Notes: generated by a model not told the origin, from the letters alone. A DNA stretch of 64,000 nt from Muscardinus avellanarius (GCA_963383645.1 OY726573.1:13520989-13584988); one strand, 5' to 3'; numbered from the stretch's first letter, positions 37,115-43,792 are shown. Program-made: numbers and translations.

Positions 37115-38335
37115 AGTCCAACTCAGGGACACTCTACCTCTCTAGTATACCCCCCAACCCTTTTCATTTTGTTTTCTTTTGAAACAGGGTCTTGCTAGGT
37201 TGCTGAGAGTCACTATGATGCTGAGGCTGGCCTCGATTTTTCAAACTTCCTGTCTCAGCCTCCCAAATACTAGAATTACAGGTGTGCCTCCACCATGCCC
37301 CACTCAATTATTATTTCTACAAGGAACCAAGTTTTAAGACCTGCACGAACAAAGGTTATTGCCTCTGGATTTAAAATGTGTGCTGTGGAATTATGGTTTA
37401 GATGCCTTTACATCCCTTGCGTTGCCAGTGCTGGTGGTCCATCCCACTCCCGTCCACCTGACAGCACAGGCCGGCTGCCAGGAAGCCTGCCTGGATCCAG
37501 CCTGAGACACCGGCAAATGATGGAAAAGAAAAAAGGAAAAAAAAAAAATTTTATGCAGTTTGGTCAAACTAGGAAGATGTAGCTAGGCTGCTCTCTCCCA
37601 CCCCACAGAAGTGTCTACAAGTTATATAGAAAGTGGCCTCCATGCCGGGCGTGGTGGCACACGCTTGTAATCCCCGCGCTTGGGAGGCGGAGACAGGAGG
37701 ATCGCGCAGGTTCGAAGCCAGCCGCGCGCGCTGGCTTAGGAGACCCTGTTTCCAAATAAAAATGTAAAAATAGGTCTGGGAGTGTAGCCCGGAGGTAGAA
37801 GGGCTTCCAGGAACCCCAGTACCACCAAAAAAAAAAAGAAAAAGAAAAAGAAAAAGAAAGTGGCCTCTACTCCCCCCAGGGGAGGAGAGGACCTGGGCAC
37901 GACGGCGGCTGGGGAGGGAGGGCGGAGGTCGCACACACAGGGTCAAGCGTGATGGAGCTTGACGGTGGCCCCCGGCTCTCTCCAGGAGATGATCTCATGC
38001 GCTGCGTGGACCTCTACAACCAGGCCCAGTCCAAGTGGTTCGAAGAGATGGTGACCACCACGTTGGTATGTGATGGGTACCAGGGCCGGCTCACAGGGAG
38101 TGCTGGGCTTGGGGGCGTGGCGTGGGCCTGCGCCGGAGGTGACCGCAGAGGTGGTCGTTGGATGCATTCATTGTTGGGGTCAGGACCTGAGTCTGGACCA
38201 ATTTGTGTATTCAGACCTCAGCTCCGGTACCTCCTAGTTGTGGGAGCTGAGGTCAGGGCCAGGTCTTGCGGAATCTCTTAGAGTGTCTGCTGAGGGGTTA
38301 GATCTACCCTTTGGGGATGGAGGGTGGCCCTTTTA

Positions 38336-38422
<87 letters not shown>

Positions 38423-40910
38423 CTGCAAGGCATATGATCAAGAGAGGCTGGGGAACATAGCTGGAGATTGGGGTGAGCCTCTGACCAACACAGCAACCTT
38501 AAGATGCCCTTCTGAGCATTTCTGGTGAAGAAGCAGCATCTCTGCGTTGGTCAGGACCCTCCGCAGTAGGGCGGTGATTCGAGGCAGCTAGTTGGGCCAG
38601 GTGGAAGAGGAGCCATCATGCCTGTTGTCCATCCCCGTCCACCTGACGGCACGGGCCGGCTGCCTTCCCCGGCCTCAGCCCACCAGGGCAGATTAGAGGC
38701 CTCCACTACTGACCCGGTTCCTCCTGGCTAATCTAATTAGCCCCCTGCTTGATCTCCCTTCCTGATTAATCACCTGGGCAGCGACCTAGTTATGCACAGA
38801 ACAACAGCCTGATCCCCTAAACTCCAAAGACACTATCTAGAAACTTAAGGACACACCTCGTCCCTCGGATGACGGGCGCCACCCTCCCTGTCCCCTCCAT
38901 CCCCCCTGCCCGGGTCTCTGCTCCGTCCCTCATCCCTCGGCAGCAGGGATTGGTGGCGTCACAGGGACCCAAGCACCAAGCACCAGGAGTCTGAAGCGCC
39001 TCTACCTGGCCCATCGCTCTGCCCGACAGAGTTCTAGGGCTGGGGCTGCACCGTGCGGGTTGTGATTGACAGCACACAGGAGCATGACTGACAGCATGCT
39101 AGACCCTGGTTTAAACCGCGCTGCTCCATCGGCCCCCGTGGCTCCAGGAAGTGGTGTTTTCCCGCTTGCAAGTTGGGGATCATTGCAGAACCTCTCTTAA
39201 AGCTATAGCAAGGGCAGGTCAGCCCCTTGCAAAGCAGCCCTTCGAGAAATAAAGCAGTAGCTGCTATCAAAACATTGCCTTCACCCCAGAGATGGGCAGG
39301 GGCTTCCTGGGAGCCCAGCGGGTCGGATGGGGTTGGGTCTCAGCAGCCAGGGTCCGGTGCTCTGGGTATCCAGTGCCGGGAAGGTCCCCAGGTAGGTTCA
39401 AGGACAGGCTCAGAGGTCTCTGGTCTCTTTCCTCCACAGGAGCTGGAGCGGCTGGAGGTGGAGAGGGTAGAGATGATCCGACAGCATCTGTGTCAGTATA
39501 CACAGCTGCGGCACGAGACGGACATGTTTAACCAAAGCGTGAGTGCCCTGCCCTGCGGGGGGCGAGGATGGGAGCGGCTGCCGCGCGGGAATCCAGCTGA
39601 AGTGGGCAGCAGCGGGCACTCCAGCCTGCGCGTGACCTCTGGGGGTGGGCTTGTGGGGACTGCCCTGGATGTAATCCCGCCCTGGCACAAAAACCACATC
39701 GCTCCCAAGGAGGAAGAAGCTGCATTCTACCTCTGAGCTACACATCCATCCACACCCAGCCCTATTTTTATTCTCTTTTGAAGCAAGGTCCCGGGAAGAA
39801 GTTGCTGAAGGTCTGAGTTGCTGAGGCTGGCCTCGAACCTGCAGTTCTCCTGTCTCAGACTCCGAAATACTGGGATCAAGCCTGGCGTGGTGGCGCACAC
39901 TTGTAACCCCAGCATTTGGGAGACTGAGACCAGAGGATCGCAGTTTGCGGACAGCCTCAGCTACTTAGTGAGGCCCTTTGCAACTTAGTGAGACCCTGTT
40001 TCAAAATAAAGAAAAAAAAAAAATAGGGCAGGGGGTGTAGATCGGAGGTCGAATGTCCCCGGGTTCCATCTCCAGACCCGGGAAGGAAGGAAGGAAGGAT
40101 GGAAGGAAGGAAGGAAGGAGAAGAAGAACTAGTAGGGATCACAGGTGTGCACTAGCTGAAGACATTGTGGCCTCCCCTGGTGAATTTCTTTAAAAAAATA
40201 AAAATAAAAAATAAACTAGGCATGGGGGCACACACTTGTAATTCCAGTACTTAAGAGGCTGAGACAGGAGGATTGCAGGTTAGAAGCCAGCCTCAGCAAC
40301 TTACAAGACCCTCAGCAATTTAGTGAGACACTGTTTCAAAATAAAAATTAATAATAATAAAAAAGGGCTGGGGGTGAAGGTTGGAGGTAGAAAGCCCCTG
40401 GTTTCAATACCCAGTAATAACCTAAACCTAAATTTATTTGCGTGTTTTTGTAGTTGTTGTGAGCTACACGCCCTGCCCTATTTTTTATTCTTTATTTTGA
40501 AACAGGGTAGCACTAAGTTGTGGAGGACCTCACTAAGTAGCTGAGGCTGTCCGCGAACCGGGATCCTCCGGTCTCAGCCTCCCAAATGCTGGGATTACAA
40601 GCGTGCGCCACCACGCCTGGCTTGTCTTCTTTTCTGAAAGTCTCTCTCTCCCTCCCAGGGACCTCCACCCCTGGGGCCCCAGAACCTTCTAGAGAGGCAA
40701 CTCTGAGCAGAGTTAAGGCAGGAACGACGCGGTGCAGAGATGTCTGCGGTCTGGTCGCCCCTCCTGACCATGTCCCCTCTTTTCTGTCCCCTGCAGACAG
40801 TGCAGCCCGTGGACCAACTCCTTCGAAAGGTGGACCCGGCCAAAGACAGGGAGCTGTGGGTCCGAGAACACAAAACGGGCAACATCCGCCCCGTGGACAT
40901 GGAGATCTAG
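9019..40910 (+). CDS. GAS7: GAS7, 3' part of gene (last ten coding exons, spliced)
   Basis: Growth arrest-specific 7, an F-BAR protein of the PCH family that binds membranes and actin and promotes neurite formation (family knowledge). The exons join to 963 coding bases: 320 residues plus TAG. Residues 1-41 are the linker after the WW domain, about 42-283 the F-BAR helical bundle (WSYCDYFW start; highly charged helices in the 140-250 region), and 284-320 the conserved tail ending VDMEI. I recognise it from near identity to mammalian GAS7. Every junction has an AG acceptor and GT donor, and phases run 0,0,2,2,0,0,1,0,0. The SH3 and WW exons and all start codons are outside the window, so the gene is partial here because of the window edge. 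It lies upstream of RCVRN on the same strand. There is no frameshift or internal stop, so it is an active gene rather than a pseudogene. Confidence 0.97.
9142..9155. promoter_or_regulatory. RFX X-box-like site
   Basis: GTTGCTATGGCAAC, an inverted-repeat X-box as bound by RFX factors, one step from a perfect palindrome. It lies in the GAS7 intron just after an exon. Confidence 0.6.
9527..9748 (+). mobile_element. B1-dID SINE, type B
   Basis: Target duplication GAACAGGCAGTTCT (9513-9526) versus GAAACAGGCAGCTCT (9749-9763). Tail poly(A) changes to AAAG units. Confidence 0.9.
10491..10700 (+). mobile_element. B1-dID SINE, type A
   Basis: Complete; dID ends TAGTACCACAC then a short A tail. Confidence 0.88.
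11514..11771 (-). mobile_element. B1-dID SINE, type C, with (CA)n tail
   Basis: Antisense copy 11556-11771 with a short internal duplication of TCAATCCTCC/CTTGG (11690-11730). Its tail end joins (GT)n at 11514-11555 with no poly(A). Confidence 0.78.
12463..12755 (+). mobile_element. B1-dID SINE type A followed by extra dID
   Basis: Complete type A element to 12690, tail (AAAAT)n, then a separate dID half (12691-12755). It may sit inside the linker of an older element whose decayed left half ends near 12455 (CCTGTTCCGAAATAAAA). Confidence 0.82.
13419..13842 (-). mobile_element. Older antisense SINE split by type B SINE
   Basis: Type B antisense copy 13535-13718 lies between B1-like pieces at 13419-13488 and 13725-13842. 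Confidence 0.75.
14509..14762. mobile_element. dID fragment (+) and degenerate B1-dID (-)
   Basis: 14509-14560 is a sense dID piece (GTAGAATGCCCCCGGGTTC); 14598-14762 is an antisense, strongly decayed dimer. Confidence 0.65.
14763..14850 (-). mobile_element. Old L1 fragment, antisense
   Basis: AATGGATGTGTGG and CCTTTTGCTACTGTAAATAA resemble the antisense L1 3' region. It sits between SINEs. Confidence 0.4.
14854..15290 (+). mobile_element. Nested SINEs: type A host with type B insert
   Basis: B1 half of host (14854-14996), complete type B element (14997-15190) in its A-rich linker, tail (AAAT)n and (GATA)n, then host dID half (15230-15290) followed by (CA)n. Confidence 0.8.
15206..15231. 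repeat. (GATA)n
   Basis: Six to seven GATA units in the tail of a type B SINE. Confidence 0.9.
15287..15321. repeat. (CA)n
   Basis: Follows directly on a dID half. Confidence 0.93.
15642..15731 (+). CDS. GAS7: GAS7 coding exon (F-BAR entry, 30 codons)
   Basis: Acceptor CTCTACAG, donor GTATGT, phase 0/0. Encodes INCVTFPHPD through CDYFW, which leads from the linker into the first F-BAR residues. The internal Met of the TMPEQQ stretch should not be taken as a start, because the frame is open through the splice junction. Confidence 0.96.
16208..16405 (+). mobile_element. B1-dID SINE, type B
   Basis: Target duplication TCCTGTGGGTAG (16200-16211) versus TTCTGTGGGTAG (16406-16417); poly(A) tail about 18. 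Confidence 0.9.
16474..16950 (+). mobile_element. Old L1 3' fragment split by a SINE
   Basis: Sense L1 3' end: GTCATGTGAATACATTAACTG and ACTACTGAACTGTACGTC on the right; AAATGGTGGAAATGGTAAAA before the SINE at 16503-16694, continued as GTAAATTTAATATGTATTTT after it. Confidence 0.45.
16503..16694 (+). mobile_element. B1-dID SINE, type C, head-truncated
   Basis: Starts at GCTATAATTTTAGACTCGGG; inserted into an L1 fragment. Confidence 0.75.
17050..17145 (-). mobile_element. dID half and linker, antisense
   Basis: CTGGGGACTGACTCAAGGGG to GAAGTCTTGCTAAGTTACC; the rest of the B1 half is missing. Confidence 0.65.
17695..18027 (-). mobile_element. MaLR-type LTR, antisense
   Basis: Same family signature reversed: CTCACAGTTTTGGAG near the left end, GGAAGCAGAGAGAGG in the middle, CCCCACCTCCAACACGG, and CTAAACCCAAACCATTAC at the right end. 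Its body carries a short ATATATAT box (17910). Confidence 0.65.
18355..18550 (+). mobile_element. B1-dID SINE, type C
   Basis: Diverged: the head reads AGCCAGGCATAGTGGTGAAC. Confidence 0.75.
18752..18890. repeat. Long imperfect inverted repeat
   Basis: Left arm 18752-18809 (TGCTTGAGG...TTTTAAGAA) and right arm 18838-18890 (TTCTTAAAA...CCTCAAGCA), about 90% complementary over about 53 bases, 28-base spacer. Origin not recognised. Confidence 0.85.
18898..19010 (+). mobile_element. dID 3' piece with A27, GGAA and GGAT tail
   Basis: CTCCTGGGTTCCATCCCTAGT followed by about 27 A, then GGAA/GGAC/GGAT repeats. It directly follows the inverted repeat at 18752-18890. Confidence 0.65.
19082..19265 (-). 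mobile_element. B1-dID SINE, type C, antisense
   Basis: Complete but diverged; lies just 5' of the GAS7 exon at 19458. Confidence 0.78.
19458..19573 (+). CDS. GAS7: GAS7 coding exon (F-BAR helix 1)
   Basis: Acceptor TTCCTAG, donor GTGAGC, phase 0 in and 2 out. Encodes ADKKDPQGNGTVAGFELL and on to EFIRER, whose last Arg codon is split with the next exon. It corresponds to the FCH start, with the typical basic KQLKGKQMQKEM run. Confidence 0.97.
20060..20262 (-). mobile_element. B1-dID SINE, type C, antisense
   Basis: GGTACTGAGGATTCACCCC to GGCCACCGCACC. Confidence 0.8.
20474..20725 (+). mobile_element. B1-dID SINE, type B0 (intermediate)
   Basis: Type B head and GGTCTGGGAG but the longer type C middle (CTCAGCTACTGAGTGAGGC) and an intact GGGTTCCACCCCC. 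Tail of AAAT/AAAAT units. Confidence 0.85.
20968..21352 (+). mobile_element. Nested SINEs: type C host with type B insert
   Basis: Host B1 20968-21105, complete type B 21106-21300, then a diverged host dID half 21301-21352 leading into (GGAA)n. Confidence 0.78.
21353..21392. repeat. (GGAA)n
   Basis: About 10 units after a dID half. Confidence 0.93.
21970..22150 (+). mobile_element. B1-dID SINE, type C, head-truncated
   Basis: Begins within the B1 half (CTCCTGGTACTTGGGAAGC); ends CCCCAGTATT. Confidence 0.78.
22158..22430 (+). mobile_element. B1-dID SINE, type A, AAAT/GGGA/GGAA tail
   Basis: Complete; the tail passes through (AAAT)n, (GA)n, (GGGA)n and (GGAA)n. Confidence 0.85.
22842..22855. 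promoter_or_regulatory. Palindromic RFX-like site (weak)
   Basis: GTTTCCATGGAAAC, a perfect 14-base palindrome. It has T in place of G at the third position of each half-site, so RFX binding is less certain. Confidence 0.35.
23100..23327 (+). mobile_element. B1-dID SINE, type C, with (CA)n tail
   Basis: Head-truncated; dID ends CCCTCGTAACCTACACAC, passing directly into (CA)n without poly(A). Confidence 0.8.
23447..23521 (+). CDS. GAS7: GAS7 coding exon (FCH motif)
   Basis: Acceptor TTTGCAG, donor GTGAGT, phase 2/2, 75 bases. Encodes IKIEEEYAKNLAKLSQ and AAQEEG. The IEEEYAKNLAKL segment is the signature of FCH/F-BAR domains (ERA-YAK-L type) and sits on the dimer helix. Confidence 0.97.
23876..24057 (+). 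mobile_element. B1-dID SINE, type C, with (CA)n tail
   Basis: Head-truncated; ends TCTCCAATAACACAC into (CA)n of about 20 units. Confidence 0.78.
24213..24412 (+). mobile_element. B1-dID SINE, type C
   Basis: Diverged head (GCGGCGTGATGGTGCACACC); AAAG tail. Confidence 0.78.
24697..24891 (-). mobile_element. B1-dID SINE, type B, antisense
   Basis: Target duplication CTGGGTCTTCTGTTCT at 24683-24698 and 24892-24907. Confidence 0.9.
25340..25557 (+). mobile_element. B1-dID SINE, type B0
   Basis: Intermediate form, right half AGCCCTGGGTTCTACCTC; (AAAT) tail. It lies 26 bases from the solo LTR. Confidence 0.85.
25583..26038 (-). mobile_element. Solo LTR, ERVK-like (class II)
   Basis: On the - strand the element runs from TGATGGGGTGTG (at 26038) to GATTCCCGACA (at 25583), a TG...CA boundary. 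It has a TATATATTGG box at 25706-25716 and AATAAA at 25686-25691. Flanking six bases are CGGACC (25577-25582) and CTGACC (26039-26044), a 5/6 target-site duplication of the size ERVK makes. No internal retroviral genes adjoin, so it is a solo LTR in a GAS7 intron, antisense to the gene. The class call rests on the 6-base duplication and the CCCGACA-like end. Confidence 0.7.
26055..26113 (-). mobile_element. B1 head fragment, antisense
   Basis: CCTGTCTCGGCCTCCCAAGC to GCCGCACCCGGCC; only the first 60 bases of a B1 half remain. Confidence 0.6.
26988..27028. repeat. (GT)n
   Basis: About 19 units, not attached to a SINE. Confidence 0.95.
27108..27243 (+). mobile_element. Monomeric ID SINE with (AAAT)n tail
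   Basis: GCTAGGAGTATAGCTCAATAG then CTTGCCTAGCATGTATAAGG and GGGTTCTATCCCCAGCACTGC: a full-length ID element (tRNA-Ala/BC1 type) that keeps the anticodon-loop region missing from the dID half of the dimeric SINEs. The tail from 27196 is (AAAT)n. It is the only clear full ID monomer in the window. Confidence 0.85.
27298..27373 (-). mobile_element. MaLR LTR fragment, antisense
   Basis: GTTACTGTAACAAAATACCA followed by AGGCTGGGTCATTCATAAAG is the conserved end of MST/MLT-like LTRs. It is cut off by a SINE at 27374. Confidence 0.55.
27374..27510 (+). mobile_element. B1 monomer SINE, type C
   Basis: GCGGGGCGCAGTGGCGTACACC to GAGAGCCTATTTCAAG, followed by a T run; inserted in a MaLR fragment. Confidence 0.72.
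28100..28317 (+). mobile_element. B1-dID SINE, type C
   Basis: Ends CCCAGAACC with poly(A) 16. Confidence 0.82.
29026..29104 (+). CDS. GAS7: GAS7 coding exon (F-BAR)
   Basis: Acceptor CTATTGCAG, donor GTAACC, phase 2 in and 0 out, 79 bases. Encodes SLGEAWAQVKKSLADEAEV then HLKFSAK, an amphipathic F-BAR helix. The donor is slightly non-consensus at +5/+6 (GTAACC). Confidence 0.97.
29376..29556 (-). mobile_element. B1-dID SINE, type C, antisense
   Basis: GGTACTAGAGGTTGAATCC to CCACCATGCCCGGC. Confidence 0.82.
30171..30231. repeat. (CA)n(CG)n
   Basis: (CA)n of about 26 units ending in GCGCGCGCGCG; not attached to a SINE; Z-DNA-prone. Confidence 0.95.
30412..30453. repeat. Perfect 20-base inverted repeat, 2-base loop
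   Basis: Left arm 30412-30431 starts G7-ATGG, right arm 30434-30453 ends CCAT-C7; loop AG. No mismatch in 20 pairs. Confidence 0.95.
30625..31040 (+). mobile_element. Nested SINEs: type C host with type A insert
   Basis: Host B1 30625-30752 (with a head deletion), complete type A 30753-30950 in the linker, host dID 30986-31040. Confidence 0.78.
31049..31255 (+). mobile_element. B1-dID SINE, type B0
   Basis: CCCCATGCTTGGGAG head, longer middle, intact GGATTCCATCCCC. Confidence 0.85.
31674..31972 (-). mobile_element. MaLR-type LTR, antisense
   Basis: TTTGGCTATAACTGAATACT ... GGAAGCTTATAAAG ... GGAGGCTGGGAACCCAACATC ... CACATCCAAACCATAGC follows the MaLR layout with much divergence. Confidence 0.55.
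32318..32700 (+). mobile_element. Nested SINEs: type C host with type B insert
   Basis: Host B1 32318-32437, complete type B 32438-32625, host dID 32641-32700. Confidence 0.82.
33342..33657 (+). mobile_element. B1-dID SINE, type A, split by a 76-base insert; (AAT)n tail
   Basis: The dID half breaks after GGGAGTGTAG (33482) and resumes at CGGAGGTAGAATG (33559). The B1 half also lacks the GGATCGCGGTTCGCG segment. Confidence 0.85.
33483..33558 (-). repeat. 76-base inverted copy of 31975-32050
   Basis: Reads as the reverse complement of 31975-32050 at roughly 85% identity (shared CCCCATCTGGTGGC, GACAAACTTG, GAGAATAAATGTATCCCTTC). It splits a SINE with no target duplication. Confidence 0.85.
33738..33928 (-). 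mobile_element. B1-dID SINE, type A, antisense
   Basis: GGAACCCAGGGGCATTC to CCACCACGCCTGG. Confidence 0.83.
33958..34173 (+). mobile_element. B1-dID SINE, type B/B0, (AAAT)n tail
   Basis: Type B left half but GCCCCTGGGTTCCATCCCC on the right, so it joins features of both forms. Confidence 0.85.
34201..34422 (-). mobile_element. B1-dID SINE, type C, antisense, with (CA)n tail
   Basis: dID starts at AGTACTGGAAATGAAACCC directly after (GT)n at 34201-34240; a short CTGA duplication in the middle. Confidence 0.8.
34443..35290 (+). mobile_element. SINE array: types A, B, A and dID pieces
   Basis: In order: B1 scrap 34443-34490, type A B1 half 34503-34640, type B 34655-34845, type A 34848-35060, dID 35108-35160 and dID 35230-35290, all sense. 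It looks like repeated insertion into A-rich linkers and tails. Confidence 0.8.
35504..35632 (+). CDS. GAS7: GAS7 coding exon (F-BAR helix, 43 codons)
   Basis: Acceptor CCCCGCAG, donor GTGCGG, phase 0/0. Encodes LHSEVEKPLMNF through ASVEK, a Lys-rich stretch (FKKDMKKC) of the kind that faces phosphoinositide membranes in F-BAR dimers. Confidence 0.97.
35633..36243 (+). other. GAS7: GAS7 intron, repeat-free
   Basis: 611 bases of unique GC-rich sequence with no SINE, exon or obvious regulatory element. Confidence 0.8.
36244..36367 (+). CDS. GAS7: GAS7 coding exon (F-BAR coiled helix)
   Basis: Acceptor ACCCCAG, donor GTAAGC, phase 0 in and 1 out, 124 bases. Encodes ARKALTERQRDLEMKTQQ through ARRKSTQA, a long charged helix. 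The Gly codon is split with the next exon. Confidence 0.97.
36900..37030 (+). mobile_element. Degenerate SINE, type C
   Basis: CCGGTACTTGGGAGAATGG to GGGTAGAATATCCCTGGG; much of the B1 half is lost. Confidence 0.55.
37115..37305 (-). mobile_element. B1-dID SINE, type C, antisense
   Basis: CAACTCAGGGACACTCTACC to CCACCATGCCCC; tail of TTTTC units. Confidence 0.72.
37641..37854 (+). mobile_element. B1-dID SINE, type B
   Basis: Perfect 13-base target duplication AGAAAGTGGCCTC at 37628-37640 and 37855-37867; tail (AAAAAG)n. A clean recent insertion. Confidence 0.93.
37986..38065 (+). CDS. GAS7: GAS7 coding exon (F-BAR)
   Basis: Acceptor CTCTCCAG, donor GTATGT, phase 1 in and 0 out, 80 bases. 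Encodes (G)DDLMRCVDLYNQAQSKW and EEMVTTTL. Confidence 0.97.
38066..39439 (+). other. GAS7: GAS7 intron, SINE-free
   Basis: The only long intron here without a SINE. It holds a (TC)n(AC)n array (38339-38421) and an ATTA-rich block near 38720-38790. Otherwise unique. Confidence 0.8.
38339..38421. repeat. (TC)n(AC)n
   Basis: About 19 TC then about 22 AC units. Confidence 0.95.
39440..39538 (+). CDS. GAS7: GAS7 coding exon (end of F-BAR, 33 codons)
   Basis: Acceptor CTCCACAG, donor GTGAGT, phase 0/0. Encodes ELERLEVERVEMIRQH through MFNQS, the last helix of the bundle. Confidence 0.97.
39716..40080. mobile_element. Antisense type C SINE abutting sense type A SINE
   Basis: 39716-39878 antisense, its head replaced by the head of the sense type A copy 39878-40080; (GGAA)n follows. 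Confidence 0.78.
40216..40622. mobile_element. Sense type C SINE (40216-40420) and antisense type A SINE (40455-40622)
   Basis: Tail-to-tail pair. The second lacks most of its dID half and lies 174 bases before the last GAS7 exon. Confidence 0.8.
40797..40910 (+). CDS. GAS7: GAS7 terminal coding exon with stop
   Basis: Acceptor CCCCTGCAG after a good pyrimidine tract. Encodes TVQPVDQLLRKVDPAKD then ending HKTGNIRPVDMEI, with TAG at 40908-40910. The C-terminus matches mammalian GAS7. Confidence 0.97.
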   Translation, partial: TVQPVDQLLRKVDPAKDRELWVREHKTGNIRPVDMEI

Positions 40911-43736
40911 ACACGCCTGTGCGGCCCGGGGTCCCCGAGAGTAGGTGGCGGCTCCCGCGGGGTGAAGTGGCCCTGCCCCCCACTCCCCTGGCCCACCACG
41001 GAGAGGGGAGAGAGCTGGTGATTCCAGAGGGGTGGCCTGCACAGCCCGGCGGGGGGGGCTCCCGCATATTCCCAGGCCAAGAAGACGGACCCACAGCCCT
41101 GTCCTCATCCTGAGACCGAAGCCCCCAACCCCCCTGCAGTGCTTGTCACTTAGCAAACGAACTGAGGCTGGAACTCCGTGTCCCGCTGAGCTCCCGGGGT
41201 GGGGGTGGCCGCCACACGCTGTTGCCCTCGGATGCCCCAAGGCCCGTCCTCCAGGCCGGCCCACGTCTTCGGGGCTTTGGAAGGGCAGGAGAGGGAGGTG
41301 TCTGCCTCTATGCCAACATCAGGATCAGAACTATGGAGAGAAGGCACCATTTGTACCCAAAATCCTTTGCAGCCCTCCCTCTGTGTTTTTTTTTTCCCCA
41401 TTGCATTCTGGGAGTCCACATCTGGCTTTTCCCAAACACTCTACACTCCCAGGGGTCCTAAGAAGAAGGCCTGGCTTCTGTCTCCCCAGACCCATCCCTC
41501 CCGGAGAGGGCAGGACGGAACTACCTCACTCAAATTAGCCCCCAGCTGGAGCATTGAATCACGGTTCCTAACCAATCAGGCGTCCTCCCTAGAGTGTGCC
41601 CGGGAAATCCCAACCCGTTCCTCGGCTGCTTTCTGAAGGAAGGCCCTAACCCTAACCCCTTCTAGGTCTCGGTATAGGATGCTCCCCCGAGTTCTCAGCC
41701 AGCAAGGCCTCCTCCAGACGCATCATGTCCAAAAGCTTTGAAGGATGGAGACAGCTCACCTCGAGGATCCAGCCAGGCACAGGGGCCGGCCGGGGCCTGT
41801 CTGCCGAGGCGTCCCGTACAGCATCAGGGCCACCCTGACCCCCTCTCCCAGGCATCCAACCAAGGGCTTAATGGGGCTGGGTCGGTCCACCATGTGAGAC
41901 AGGGGAGAACTGGTCTAGTCAGGCCCTGGAGGGCTCCATCTGCTTGTGAAGAATAGGGTTGGGATGCCATCCCTTGTACGGGTCCCAGATGGGCACCGCA
42001 GACTCCCTCACCAGACCACCACGACCTCCAGCTCCTTAGAACCTTCCAGAGCCCCGTGTCCAGCCACTTCTCAGACCTCGCCTTGCCTTCCCCTCCATCC
42101 ATCTTCCCCAGAGAAGCTCAGGCCAAGCGTGTGGCTTGGAAGCTTTCCGCCCTGGCCCTGGGTCCAGCCCATGGCCTCCTTCCTCTGTCTTTTACAGCAA
42201 ATACCTTTTTTACCATGCCAATCCAGAGAGCAACCCAAGGGGCCATGACAGAACCACAGAAAGCTGCACTATGAGCACTGTATGGATTCTGGCTGGAGAG
42301 CACGCCCGAAGGGTTTCTCTCTTCATCTTCCCCGCCCATGACTTAGACTTGATGGGCACCTCGCCAGGTGGGCGGGATTCTCCCCACACAACTGACCAGT
42401 GACTCTCCCCCTCAGCCTTACAGGCTAGCAACGATGGCTTACTAATCTCGACTCTTTGGACACCTTTCATTGAGTCCTAATGGTTCTCTTCTAGCTTATA
42501 TTAGAAAGATGTCTAATATCCTAAAGGAAACCCAACTCTGTCATTTTTGTTACTGAAAAAAAAAGTCCCAAACCAGCTTAAAGGCCTTCCTGCACGCTCA
42601 GGGGGGGAGGGGACGGAGACTCATTCCTTCCGGAGCCAGGCTTGGTCTGTGATACCAGCTGCTGATTTTAGAATATTACTTACTTCTTGGTTTCTTTATG
42701 AAATATGGGTGCTAGGGGGAATTGCTTTGTGGCTCAGTAAACTGACCTGTGGGTGGTTTCCAAACACTCCAAGCCAGTGTAGCCTTGTCATTCACACGGA
42801 CGCTTGAAGTGCGTACGGTTCGCTGACTTGGTCTTCTGTATCCATCAGAGGGTCCCGAGTCCTCTGTCCCTGGGATGTCCTTGTCAAGCACTCTTCTGCC
42901 TCTTCAGGGTGACCCAAGTTGGCCAAGTCTGGGCCAGTCCATTTTTTAGGGTCCCCTTCCCCCTCCCTTCACCTCTTCACATGCACCCTTACCCTTTCTC
43001 TTTTTTTCCTCCCTCCCTCTTTTTCTATTCTTTTTTCTTCTCCATTAATTGGTTATCGGGCACTTAGTGGTCACGCAGTGTGCTGGGCAAGATACCATTC
43101 TGTCCCCGGGGCAGCCCACGAGCTCTTGTTTTGTGCAGACTTACCTTGGCTCTGGGAGCCTTGCCGTCCGATTACCTTGGTATTCATCCATGGGTGCTCT
43201 GCAGGGTTTAGGGTTTCAGAGATAGTACCATCTTTTGGGTTGTTTTGTCCGTGTTGTTAAATTCACTCCGTTTAAGATGGACACTCTCCCCGTCTCCTCT
43301 GCTCTCCACGAAGCCAGGGGGACGTTTAGACCTTTCTGGAGAGGGGGGATATTACACACTTGGTCCACATCTGCCCATTGGGATTCTTTAATTCTCAACT
43401 ACTACCAGGAGGTATTTCCCCAGTGCACAGAAGCACAGCTAGAGAGTGACCTGGAATGGCACAGAATGTCCCTCTCAACCGAGGATCCCTGGTGGGTGAA
43501 ATCAAGCTTGCGATGTAGCCTAGGAAACCCCAAAGTGCGCTTTACCCTGGGCCCTATTGTCTGCTTTTTGTGTTAAGTCCTGGGGCTCAGCAGGTCCTTG
43601 AGAGGATTTAGCTGGGCTTCTCAGGGCTGGCAAGCACCTCCATTGTTTGGCTTCTGAGAGGAGGTCAGCCCTTCTCCCCACTGACACCTGGGGGGCCCAG
43701 GTGCACTTAAGCTTCACCCCTGAAATCCTGATTTCA

Positions 43737-43742
43737 AATAAA
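43737..43742 (+). terminator. GAS7: Candidate poly(A) signal AATAAA, GAS7 proximal
   Basis: Canonical AATAAA about 2.83 kb after the stop. It is followed within 50 bases by an RFX-type palindrome rather than an obvious GU-rich element, so usage is uncertain. Confidence 0.5.
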
Positions 43743-43778
43743 ACAGTCTCTAAGACGACTGGTATTCAAAGTGAGCTC

Positions 43779-43792
43779 GTTGCCATGGCAAC
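43779..43792. promoter_or_regulatory. RFX X-box, perfect palindrome
   Basis: GTTGCCATGGCAAC, the ideal X-box, in the GAS7 3' UTR or 3' flank 37 bases after a poly(A) signal. Confidence 0.65.

Larger units (their letters stand above)
36368..37985 (+). other. GAS7: GAS7 intron
   Basis: Two degenerate SINEs and one clean type B SINE with a 13-base target-site duplication (37641-37867). 36368-36890 is unique. Confidence 0.8.
39539..40796 (+). other. GAS7: GAS7 last intron
   Basis: 1.26 kb. Four SINEs between 39716 and 40622; flanks unique. Confidence 0.8.

Noticed and set aside
38339..38421. Regular array considered as CRISPR-like
   Set aside because: Dinucleotide repeats without spacers in a mammalian intron.
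40513..41113. Frames of 175-193 residues overlapping the last GAS7 exon on both strands
   Set aside because: Shadow frames; only the frame continuing from the previous exon gives the conserved C-terminus.
41645..41660. CCCTAACCCTAACCCC, telomere-like
   Set aside because: Only two units in the GAS7 3' UTR; too short to be an interstitial telomere array.
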